DNA of 64,000 nt. It comes from Ariolimax columbianus. Its lineage: Eukaryota > Mollusca > Gastropoda > Stylommatophora > Arionidae. The DNA is taken from NCBI GenBank assembly GCA_036924085.1, contig JAVGWX010000011.1:39666970-39730969 (forward strand), given 5' to 3'. The translations under genes were made by a program, and so were the position numbers. Shown here in pieces: positions 31,480 to 42,000 of the stretch (position 1 is the stretch's first letter; every line of letters starts with the position of its first letter). Below the pieces are notes generated by a model. That model did no database searches, was not told the DNA's origin, and saw nothing but the letters and a program-made list of their open reading frames with translations.

Positions 31480-31665
31480 CTTTAGAAGTCTATATCAGTC
31501 TCTACTTCGGAAGTCTGTCTATATTATTGTCTTCTTCAGAAGCCTGTCTATATTATTGTCTCCTTCAGAAGCCTGTCTATATTATTGCCTACTTCAGAAG
31601 TCTATATTATTGCCTACTTCAGAAGTCTATATTATTTTCTACTTCAGAAGTCTATATTATTGTGT
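31480..31665. repeat. About 25-bp minisatellite
   Basis: Units of ttattgcctacttcagaagt plus ctata, with gcctgtctatattattgtct variants. About seven units. It ends where the diverged SINE-1 begins. Confidence 0.88.
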
Positions 31666-31672
31666 ACTTCAG

Positions 31673-31905
31673 GGGTCAAAGATGCAGCATAGTGACCCAT
31701 AACTGACCAAGACCCTATTCGGCCTCCAAGTGATGGCTATGGAAACAGACTGCAACCATGCAGCCTGGCTAACAGATTATGGATCAAAGAGGGAAGGCAA
31801 GCCCTGTCCCCAAAATGATGTGCTGAAATGGGCTGTGTCGAGCCGAAAGGGACAAATGTCACAGCCCCATTGTAAATTTCAAGAGATGCAAATTTTCTAT
31901 TGCAT
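31673..31905 (+). mobile_element. SINE-1, diverged and shortened
   Basis: Shows ggggtcaaagatgcagcata, tatggatcaaagagggaagg, aaatgatgtgctgaaatggg and agccgaaagggacaaatgtc. It clearly follows the SINE-1 order but has many substitutions, so it is an older copy. The sequence from 31,906 to 32,085 is unassigned. Confidence 0.7.
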
Positions 31906-32084
31906 CTGCTCAAGTACGTCATAGGGTGTTACAATATTCTTTTATGTGATATTTGTTAGGCTATAACTTTTTTCCGTCCATGCCACTGTAATGTTTCTGT
32001 AACATTGTCAATCCATTTTTTCTTGGTCTTCCTCTCGCTCTGAAGACCTGTCATATGTTGCTATAAGCATGCTTGCTGGGTGGT

Positions 32085-32540
32085 TTTGTTGTTGTGAATC
32101 CAGCAGCATCCGTGCTCTCACCCTTTGGCCCAATACCACGTAATAGTATCTGCACATGTCTGTTAGTTGGTGTTTAGTACTATACACAGTGTTCTATTTT
32201 TCTGGCCTCGGAGTAAGAAGCATTTTTCTAACATCGTTGAACGCCGAGCACTCAAAAAGATGATGACCAACAATTTTGTAAGGGTGTGTACACAGCTGGC
32301 ACTCTGGAATATGGTTGGATTCTGTTCAGGTGTTTGTTAAGTGGGATGTGTTGGGATTTCAGCTAGAGAAAGGTGCTCTGATCCTTCCTTGTGAGTTGAC
32401 TGATACAGTCATTGGGATTGTGGCTTGCCATATGCCTGAATACCTTGCCCCCATGTGTTTCCGATGCCCACCTATTCGGTCAAGCTTCTTTCTTTGCTGT
32501 TCTTATGAGCTGTTTTGGCAGGTTAGGAGACTATTCCTAT
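32085..32540 (-). pseudogene. LINE-C C-terminal remnant
   Basis: On minus it aligns with the copies at 33,940-34,300 and 42,130-42,598: a post-RNase H segment resembling '[23 protein letters not shown]', a degraded Cys-His zinc-binding motif, 'HHLFECSAFN'-like sequence and a block ending GPKGESTDAA-like before the 3' end. Frames are broken in several places. Confidence 0.6.
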
Positions 32541-32567
32541 CAATTGACCAGAGACGATGAGGCTAGT

Positions 32568-32895
32568 GTCTGGTCAGGCAAAACACACTGAACAGACAAT
32601 GTTATCCAGGGTCAGGAGACATATACTGGCCAAGACCCTCACCCGACCTCCTCGTTGGTAATTCTGGAAATGGGCTGTTGTCGAGGACAACATTCTGGCT
32701 AACAATGTGAGGTTTGACGTGATCCCCGTAGTAGTGAGTGACACGCAGATGAAGCCAAGAATTGCACAACGGCCTGGAGGACCCCAGTCCACTTCATCAG
32801 CACACTAGGGATGTCAGGAAGGCTACTGCAATCTGCCACAAGTTCCGTCTTTTTTCAGGGCGCACAAAAGGGTTACCAACCCATTGTGGGCATTT
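32568..32895 (+). mobile_element. SINE-P, near full length
   Basis: Runs from gtctggtcaggcaaaacaca through accaagaccctcacccg-like sequence, gatccccgtagtagtgagtg and gcgcacaaaagggttaccaa to cccattgtgggcatttagca, then a ccaaacaaccaacc tail. It has about two VNTR-unit equivalents. Confidence 0.85.
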
Positions 32896-33189
32896 AGCAA
32901 CCAGCCAAACAACCAACCAACTAACCAACCATCAATTTGACCAAAACACTTAATTTTCTGTATTCCTCATAATCACAAGGTCTCAACTTTCCGCTGGCCT
33001 TTCTTTATTTATCGTCATTCTTCATTGTCTTCACTTCTCACTCTTTCTCTTCTACTGTCACTGACTACTTTTCCCTTTCTTCTTCTTTTTCCTCTTTTGC
33101 CATCTCACTTCCTACCTGGTTGTAGCCCAGTGTCGTGGTATGTATTTGTCTTTCGCCTCTCTCGTTGCTCGAGTGACACTTATCCTCAT

Positions 33190-33690
33190 TTACCTGCAGG
33201 TCTTGTTTACGCTGTCTATCCACCTTCTCCTCGGTCTACCTCTCGCCCTTCTTCCTGATGTTCCTCTGTAGAAGGTTGCATGAACAATATGGTCTGGTTC
33301 CATTCTCACAATGTGGCCAAACCAATTCATTCTCTGGTGCTTGATGTACTGTAGGCAGGGAATTGTTCCAACCTTCTCCCGAATACTCAAATTTGTGATT
33401 CTGTCTCTTCTGGTGTTGTTAGTGACCTTTCGTAGGCACTGCATTTTGCAGGTGGCTAACTTTTGTTTCTGGGCCTTATTCAATGCCCATGTCTGGCACT
33501 GGTAGCACAGGGTTGGGATGAAGATACTATTTATCATCTGCTTTTTGCTTGGAAGGAAATCTTGGGGCGTCTTAGTGGTGAAGACAGCTGGTAAGTGATA
33601 GCTTCTGCTCTCTGTACTCTCGTCTCTTTCTCTCTGTCGAGTTTTCCATCCTCAGTAAATACTGGGTTGCTTCTTCGGATCTCAGGTGGT
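33190..33690 (-). pseudogene. LINE RT C-terminus, unexpanded reference copy
   Basis: On minus: NPVFTEDGKLDREKETRVQR and ITYQLSSPLRRPK (frame 1), then INSIFIPTLCYQCQTWALNK, KMQCLRKVTNNTRRDRITN, LSIREKVGTIPCLQYIKHQ, MNWFGHIVRM and RARGRPRRRWIDSVNKTCR. It is from the same group as the LINE at 21.4-22.3 kb but has one VGT..IKxQ unit. A frameshift near 33,540 breaks it. Upstream to 32,900 is T/C-rich sequence without a call. Confidence 0.8.
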
Positions 33691-33939
33691 GCTATGTCCA
33701 TTAAGGGGTTAATTTTATTTCATGGAGGTGCATTTTTGGCATCCTGATACTATCTACCCGCCATATTTATTTCGGAGTCATCTAGTTTCACATGTGTAGA
33801 ATTTTCCTTGGGATTTTACAGTGGCTCTATTCTTCTTATACCAGGTATTTCTCAGGTGCATAACAGAGAATTGGTATAAGTATTGTGTTTATCCATTTGT
33901 CTTTGTGATCATTGGAATGTTTGAATGCCTTAATAATGT

Positions 33940-34300
33940 TGGTTTATATTTGATCCAGTAGCTTGTGGACCACTGCCTTTGGCCCAATGTCATATAGTGG
34001 TATCTGCAAGTGTTTGTAAGCTGTTGTTTAATTTTATAAAGAGTGTTCCATTTGTCTGGCCTCAGAGGAAGAGGCGCCAAGCGCCAGACACTCAAAAAGA
34101 GGATGTTTAACAGATTCGTAGAGAAGTGTTCATAGCCAGCACTCTGGAGTATGTTCTGTTTGGATTCTGTTCAAGTGACTGTTAAGTTGTATGTGTTGAG
34201 TGCAAAGTCGGAAAATGGTGCTTTGATCTCCCCTTTTTAGGAGGTTGATGTTATCTTTGGGATTTGGGATGGCCTTATGTTTGCAGATCTCAGCTCCCAG
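33940..34300 (-). pseudogene. LINE-C C-terminal remnant
   Basis: On minus it shows [15 protein letters not shown] and LNSHLNRIQTE, followed by HPLFECLALGASSSEARQ and AYKHLQIPLYDIGPKAV. It is a second copy of the LINE-C 3' region with stops. The 390 bp to 34,690 hold nothing I can name. Confidence 0.6.
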
Positions 34301-34689
34301 TAGTACCCACTGCCAATGTGTTCAGTCAAACCTCCGTTTTCAGAAGTGTTTTGAATGTCTGTAGGGTTGTTGGTGTGTATTATATTGTTGATAGCTAATA
34401 TTTAACCACACTTGATTGTTTAATTTGTACATCTGTCTCCGTTGACCATACTGCTGTCATGTGTGAACATGTCTTCCATATATCCAAGTTCTCCAACTTC
34501 ATGAATTTCTGTAGAGTTAGCCTGCATATGGAGTGATGTTTCTGTTCTGTTGACTTTCAATACTAACATTTATGTTGTGCTTATTTTAATATTATATTTT
34601 TCGTATGCGTCTGTATTGAAAAAAAACAAGAGGAATTTGAAGCTATAAAATCTAAAATGTATTATATGTGAATTGTGAAAAATAAACAT

Positions 34690-35120
34690 CGTTTCTGGTA
34701 AACACTTGTTTTTAGCAGAGGTCTCTTTCTGGTGGAGATTTTGTTTCTGGTAGAGATTTGGTTTTTGGTAGAGTCCTCATTTTTAGTAGAGTTCTTGTTT
34801 CTGGTAGAGATTGTGTTTCTGGTAGAGTTCTCGTTTCTGTTTCTGGTAGAGTTCTCGTTTCTGTTTCTGTTTTTCTGGTAGAGTTCTCGTTTCTGATAGA
34901 GCTCTCGTTTCTGTTTCTGGTAGAGCTCTCGTTTCTGTTTCTGGTAGAGCCCACATTTTTGGTACAACAATCGTTTCTGGTAGAGGTCTCGTTTCTGGTA
35001 GAGCCCTCCTTTCTGGTAAAGTTCTCATTTCGTTTCTGGTAGAGTTCTCGTTTCTGGTAGAGTTCTCGTTTCTGGTAAAGTTCTCGCTTCTGGTAGAGAT
35101 CTCGTTTCTGATAGAGCACT
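34690..35120. repeat. 18-bp minisatellite, about 24 units
   Basis: The unit is gttctcgtttctggtaga, with gtttctgtttctggtaga insertions. The period is a multiple of three, so several frames stay open (LYQKRELYQK on minus). I reject these as genes. Much of the strand bias (TCT/GTT on plus) is kept along the array. Confidence 0.95.
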
Positions 35121-35239
35121 CGTTTATCAAGGCAAAAGTTGCACGTTCAATGCTATAGTTGAAGTATTTTTCTTATTGTATAAATGTATTGAAATAGATT
35201 TAACATAAACAAAATAAATTCTGGCAAACTTCTGCAAAA

Positions 35240-35665
35240 TAAAACTGATAGTGGGATTCCAGAAAGATAGTAATGAGGATAGACTCAGAAAAACAAGCCT
35301 ACAGTGTCTAGAAAAGAGAAGAATTCAAGGTGATTTAATACAGGTTTTATAAGATAACCAAAGGAAAGAATAAATTAGACTTTAGTAAGTTTTTTTTCAA
35401 AATACAACCACCTACAAGAACAAGAGGGCATAGCTACAAATTAACTAAAGAAAGGTTCAGATTAGATATTAGGAGATATGTGTTTAGTCATAGTGTGGTG
35501 AATGGTTGGAATACATTGCCACAGAAAGTAATGGAAGCAGGGTCAATTAATGCATTCAAGAAAAGATTGTATGCGCATAAGTTTATTTAGATCAAGTGAA
35601 TGTAAAATAAACTGGTTGTATACAGACTCAGCAGAGTCTTCTAATCCAGTATAACGACATTAAGT
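35240..35665 (+). pseudogene. CR1/L2-like LINE 3' end
   Basis: With frameshifts, the plus strand gives DSNEDRLRKTSLQCLEKRRI and QGDLIQVL, then RGHSYKLTKERFRLDIRRY-like, VFSHSVVNGWNTLPQKVMEA and INAFKKRLYAHKFI. This is the well-known 'RL..L.L..LE.RR.RGDLI..YK / FS.RVV..WN.LP..VV.A.s...FK..LD' ending of CR1/Rex/L2-type LINEs. The 3' UTR is aaactggttgtatacagact, followed by cagagtcttctaatccag and a (TTAAG)n tail. Family D carries the same ending. Confidence 0.8.
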
Positions 35666-35863
35666 TAAGTTAAGAAGTAATTCCACTAAAACATCCAAAA
35701 ACATAGAAAAATGGAATACAACATATTTTAAACAAAAAATATGTCAAACATGAGAAGTTTAACTAGAGAGTTACTATTAGCTTAAAGACACCTATAGGTG
35801 GGCCTAAATTGCAGTGCTGTCATTTTTACACAAATTACATAACATAACATGGAGTGTACTCAC

Positions 35864-36006
35864 GTCGTCTTCAGCCATATGCAGCCACTGTTTTGGGTTG
35901 TCTTCTGCAGCAAGGAAGGCTATCAGGTCCAAAGCTGTGAGGCGTGTCTGCCTTCGAGATGACACAAAGACCAAGACTGGCTTGTGGGGAGAGTGAGTCT
36001 TGATGG
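35864..36006 (-). CDS. ASCC3: ASCC3 exon: helicase motif IV
   Basis: The acceptor is tcattccag, the donor GAC|GTGAGT. It is 143 bp: two bases finishing an Ala codon plus 47 codons, [20 protein letters not shown] onward to [14 protein letters not shown] is motif IV at the start of the second RecA-like domain, where the two domains close on ATP and nucleic acid. It ends in phase 0. The next expected segment, with GMHHAGL, was not found downstream. Confidence 0.95.
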
Positions 36007-39000
36007 CTGGAATGATGAGATACAAATTAGTCTCACAGAATGGGATACATACACACAAACAGATACTATAAGAGAATAGACAAAGACAACTTCCCCTTTG
36101 ATCATTGGTCAGTAACTGGCAAAGTGATCAATGACTATCTTGCATGGTGGCATCTTTAAGGGCATCAGAAAACTCCCTCTTCTTCATAAATACTAGGTCA
36201 GTGACTGGCAAAGCTGGCATTGACTCATCTGGTGGGATCGATAAGAGTAGCAGAGAACTTCCTCCACTTCATAGTTCCTTGTTCTGTGACTGGTAAAGTG
36301 ATCACAGACCATCACACATGGTGACATCTTTAAGTGCAGCAGAGAACTTCCTCCACTTCATAGTTCCTTGTTCTGTGACTGGTAAAGTGATCACAGACCA
36401 TCACACATGGTGACATCTTTAAGTGCAGCAGAGAACTTCCTCCACTTCATAGTTCCTTGTTCTGTGACTGGTAAAGTGATCACAGACCATCACACATGGT
36501 GACATCTTTAAGTGCAGCAGATAACTTCCTCCGCTTCATAGTTCCTTGTTCTGTGACTGGTAAAGTGATCACAGACCATCACACATGGTGACATCTTTAA
36601 GTGCAGCAGAGAACTTCCTCCACTTCATAGTTCCTTGTTCTGTGACTGGTAAAGTGATCACAGACCATCACACATGGTGACATCTTTAAGTGCAGCAGAT
36701 AACTTCCTCCGCTTCATAGTTCCTTGTTCTGTGACTGGTAAAGTGATCACAGACCATCACACATGGTGACATCTTTAAGTGCAGCAGAGAACTTCCTCCA
36801 CTTCATAGTTCCTTGTTCTGTGACTGGTAAAGTGATCACAGACCATCACACATGGTGACATCTTTAAGTGCAGCAGAAAACTCCCTCCACTTCATAGATC
36901 CTTGCTCTATGACTGGTTAATCAGTCATTGACCATCTTGCATGATGACATCTTTAAGAGTAGCAGAAAACTACCTCCACTTCATAGATCCTTGTTCTGTG
37001 ACTGGTAAAGTGATCACTGACCATCAGACATGGTTATGTCTTTAAGGGCAGCAGAGAACTTCCTCCACTTCTTAGATCCTTGTTCTATGACTGGTTAATC
37101 AGTCATTGACCATCTTGCATGGCGACATCTTTAAGGGCAGCAGAGAACTCCCTCCACTTCATAGATCCTTGTTCTATGACTGGTTAATCAGTCATTGACC
37201 ATCTTGCATGGCGACATCTTTAAGGGCAGCAGAGAGCTCCCTATACTTCAAAGATATGTGGTGGTCCATTAACTGGACTTCATACATGACTTGGTCAACT
37301 AACGTAACTTCACACAACCTGTGGTATATTAACTTGACTTCATACATCACTTGGTAAATTAACTTGACTTCATACATCACTTAGACAATTAAATTGACCT
37401 CAAACAACCCTTGGTCCATTAACTTGACTTCATACATAGCTTCGTCAATTGAATTGACTTCATACAACACTTGGTCAATTAACTATTTTGTTTGGCCTTG
37501 TGGTCTATTAACTTGACCATATGCTGTTCTTGGTCTATTAACTTGACTTTATGCTGGCCTTGGTCCATTAACTTGACTTTATGCTGCTCTCAGAGTGGTT
37601 TGAGTTTGAGATACCTGGTTCAGAAACTTGTTATGAGTCCTATTTCTGGCGGACTTACCCTGGAAGGTGGGCTTGTTCATTGTAGCCATGCGAGGGCAGT
37701 AATGCTGACCTGGAAAACCCTTGACGTGAACCTCAAGGGGCACAGGCCTGACTGAGGGTCGGAAGTTGAACAATCCCATCTGCAGAGTGAGACAAATTAT
37801 AAGGAATTATGTCATCATGATTATATTAGCAAACAATTTTCAGTAGTGTAGCTTTAGCTGGGTTGCGGGGGACGCATAGAGGATCATCCAAAGAAGTAGA
37901 GGTCAGAAGAATCTTATCTTAGGGACCCTAGTAACAAGCAAGCGACAAAGGCAGGGGTTGGAAGAGAAATTCTCATTGGGAGTCAGCACAGAGCCAGTCA
38001 CAAAAGGACTACTCAGAAGTGAGTTCTTCCTAGAGACCCAAGTAAAATGTTTGCCCCAAAAGTATTGATCAGAAATGAGCTGCTCCTTGGGACCCCAGCA
38101 CAGAGTAGTTCCCAAATCAAAGGGCTCATATTACAGTTTTTCCAATTCTTAAAAGCCCACAAAGTAGTAATCACAAGGGAGCTTCTCCAAGAGGCCCATA
38201 ATGTAATGACCAGAAGGGACCTTTTCCTAAAGGTCTATAAAGAAGTGACCCGAAGCACACATCTCCCAAGGCACATAAAATAGTGACTGGTAGGGACTTT
38301 TTCTTAAGGCCCATAAAGTAGTGACCAGAATAGACCTCCTATAGGTCAATAATGTACCCTATTAGTGTATAAAGTAGTGAGGACAAACAACCTTTTTCTA
38401 AGTAGGACGCCTAATTTATTAGTTCAAAGGGAATATCTTCTAGTGCACCCATAAAGTAGTGACCAGAAGAGATTTTCATACAGAGGTCCATACTGTAGTG
38501 ACCAAAAGATATCTTCTCTCAGGGGTCCCAACTGTAGTGACCAGAAGAGATCTTCTTCCACGGGTCCCTAAAATGGTGACCAGAAGAGATCTTCTCCTAC
38601 AGGTCTATAAAGTAGTGATCAGAAGAGATTGTCTTCCAGGGCCATAAAGTAGTGACCAGAAGAGAATGTCTTCCAGGGTCCATGAAGTAGTGACAGAAGA
38701 GATTGTCTTCCAGGGTCCATAAAGTAGTGACAGAAGAGATTGTCTTCCAGGGCCATAAAGTAGTGACCAGAAGAAATCTTCTCCCACAGGTCCATAATGT
38801 AGTGACCAGAAGGGAACTTGTTCTAAGGGCACATAAAGTAGTAACCATTACAGATCTTCTCCTAGGGGTCCATAATCTAGTGACCAGAAAGGAACTACTC
38901 CAAAGGTACATAACGCATAGTCAGAAGATATCTTCTCCCAAGTTCCATAAAGTAGTAACCATAACAGATCTTCTCCTAAGGGCACATAAAGTAGTAACCA

Positions 39001-42000
39001 TAACAGATCTTTTCCTAAGGGCACATAAAGTAGTGACAAGAACGGAATTTCTCCTAAGAGCACATAAAGAAAGTAGTGACCAGAAAGGAACATCTCCTAA
39101 GGTACACAAAGTAGTGATAATGAACAATCTCCTTCAAAGCACCCAGTACAGAGAAGGTCCTAAAAAATGTGACTGTAATTTGAAGTGGTAATGAAATCTT
39201 CTTCTTCTTTGTACGCTGTCAGACGTCAACTTGAATTTGTTCGAAGAAAGCAACTGTCATCTTGAGGCTGTCGACACTGCCAAAGAGCTTGTCAAGTGTT
39301 GGCACTGGTGATGGCCACATGTGCTTTCTCAGATCCTCGTATGTCGGGCAATTTTGCAGCAGATGTTCAGTGGTCATTTTCCCTGTACCACAGGTGCAAT
39401 CGTCAGTTTATTGAATAGATGGTACATTTCAGTCTGTTGTGGCCTGTGCGGAGTCTGAAGACCACGACCTGCTCTCTTCTGTTCAACTGGTAATAGGCAT
39501 CATTTTTTTGTGTAGCCAGTATGCTCTGTTTCCCATTTGGCCATGTATCTGGCCCTAATAAACCTTTTGGACTGAAGTGGTTATGAAATGACAGTTTTTG
39601 AAAAGTGTTTTTATTGAGGAGTACGTAAGCCGCGTAGCGCAGTGGTTAGCGCGCTGGCTTCGCATCTGAGTGGGCCTGGGTTCATTCCCCAGTTGAGGCG
39701 GTAATGTTTTTTTCAGACCGCAATGGCTCCCGGGTCAACCCAGCCTTAAATGGGTACCGGTTCAGTCCGGGAAGTAAAAGCGGCGAGGGAGAGGAGATGG
39801 CTACCGCCCTCATATAGCCGAGCCTTTGAAATGTGAGATCGCTAACACCTCACACCCCTACGGCAGTAATGCTATGGGATACTTTACTTTTTTACTACTT
39901 AAGCAAGCTGTTATGATAAGGGTTCAGCACAACACATCATCCATGATGTGCTATAATACCATAAAGTGTTTGCAAGGTGGGCACCACGGCAGCTTAATCC
40001 AGAATTAAAACAATGACACGCTGATGCCTGTCAGGAACTTTTGCGACACTTTGAAGGTGACGGTTTCCTAGCATGAATTGTTACTGGAGATGAAACCCAA
40101 GTTCACTGCCATGAGGCTGTAATGAAGAGAGCAAGCAAGGAATGGGGCCATCTTTCCTCAACGAAACCGAAGACGTTTGGCACGCAGCAGTATGCAGAGA
40201 AGGTTGTGCTGACTCTTTTAGAATGAACGATGCGTTATTTTAGAGCTCAACATGTTCAGGGGAAATATTGTCAACAGTGCCACGATTACAGATCTTCTAA
40301 GGAATCATCTTTGACCCGCAATCAAACCCAAACGATGTGGAGTTCTGAGTAAAGGTGGTTCTTTTGCAACAAGACGATACTCGAACCCATACTGCCCGTG
40401 CAATGGCTGGAACCACTACGGACCTCCACTTTCAGTGTCTACAACATCCGCTGCACTTGCCCCTAGTGATTTCCACCTCTTTGGACTAAAAGAGGCATTG
40501 GGAGGAAAGACTTTCAGGTCTAATAAAGAGGTCGAGCCAGTGGTGCATGAGTAGTTACCTATGCAACCATGAGAATTTTTTTTCTACAGGAATCCATGCA
40601 CTTTATACGTGCTAGAGGACTTGTATCAAACGTAATGGTGACTGGGCCGAAGAATGGCTTGACTTGGTTTCGCTCGTTCTCAATCTCCCACTACCAAACC
40701 CTGAAAGTGCTTAAGTAGCAGAATGTAGTCCTGAGAACAGAATGCGTTGTGTCGTAGATTACAGCTTGGCTGCGATATTTACACCTTTCTGTCCAACACA
40801 TCCGACTTCAGCAAGCAGTTTTTTAGTACCGGGTTAGCATTCCCTCTTCGATCCCTTCTCCTTAGCCAGTCTGCCCTGCTGCAGCCTGTTATCCAGGATC
40901 ACCGCGTGGAGGTGTAGAAGGGTCTTGTTAGCTCTAGTTTGCTGGCCCTAATGATAGCAGTCAGCTATGGGTCGCTGACCACTACAGCTCAAGCGCTGTT
41001 CAGCATCTTGATCCCACGCCGAAGAATGATACAGCTGTGTTTCACTTTTTCTAAATAAATTTACCCCAAAAAAATATATTGAAGGTTTTTATTTGAAGCC
41101 CCCTCGCATATTAAAGTCATACACTAGTTCTTAGTTCTGTCGACTTGTACTTCTATAGGGGCAGATATCCCTATGCAGGCCCTAGCTCTGGTATAAGCTG
41201 GATGTAGTCGGAGAAGGGTTTCCTGCTTAGCGAGCTAGGCTCGAGCAGCTTAATATGTTGGGACAAGCGCTTACGGAGGGTGGTTAATTGATGTGCATTT
41301 CTATCTTAATAGACTCAAACACTAGAGCACAGTAGACCCGCAGCCTGTTAGGCGCCATCTATGCTGCTCTAAACAAACCACCTAACCCATGGCCGGTGTT
41401 ATGCCATGTCACACAGTTAGTCGCCTCTTACGACATGCTCTCTATGAGGCAGTGATGCCATTCTTGTCCTTGTCATACACAAAGACCCCGGTAGACTACT
41501 CGTTGTGCAATGAAATATCTGGCCACTCAAAGACACCTGGCACTTGAACACTTGGCCCAATGCTACAAAAGAAGTACAGTTCAGTGGATACCAACCCACT
41601 GCAACATCCTAGACAATGAAGAAGCAGACAGACTTGCTAAAGAGGAAGGAATACTACAACAAAGGGACATAGCAACAAGATATGACAAGAGAAAAGTAAT
41701 TATCAAGGTCCTGTACAGAGCAAATTAGAAAAGAGACCACCCTGGCCATATAGAAGATTAAGCCTACCATCAACTCTCCAGACGAGATCAGGTGATCATC
41801 TTCCAGTTTCGCACAGGACACAACAGACTGAGATGTCATCTTTGTAATAAATTCAAGATTGGCAATACAGACCTTTGTAACTGTGGTACAGCGCCCATGA
41901 CAGGGAAATGCCAGTTCAGTGCTGCCGATCATACACTAGTGAAAGGAGTTGCATGAGTCAGTAACCAGTGTCCTGCCATGAAAAACTGTATGGAAGTGCA

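Noticed and set aside
34662..35130. Frames of 94-135 codons (LYQKRELYQK-like)
   Set aside because: Products of an 18-bp tandem repeat whose period is a multiple of three.
36240..36890. CRISPR-like look of the regularly spaced 89-bp array
   Set aside because: Units are contiguous, with no variable spacers, there are no cas genes, and the context is a eukaryotic intron.
38597..39191. Frames of 75-162 codons on both strands
   Set aside because: They follow the 39-bp array and show no domain, only the repeat cycle.
39629..39705. Functional tRNA gene
   Set aside because: Good A and B boxes but no tRNA cloverleaf pairing that I can draw. The same head recurs with a conserved SINE body at four loci.
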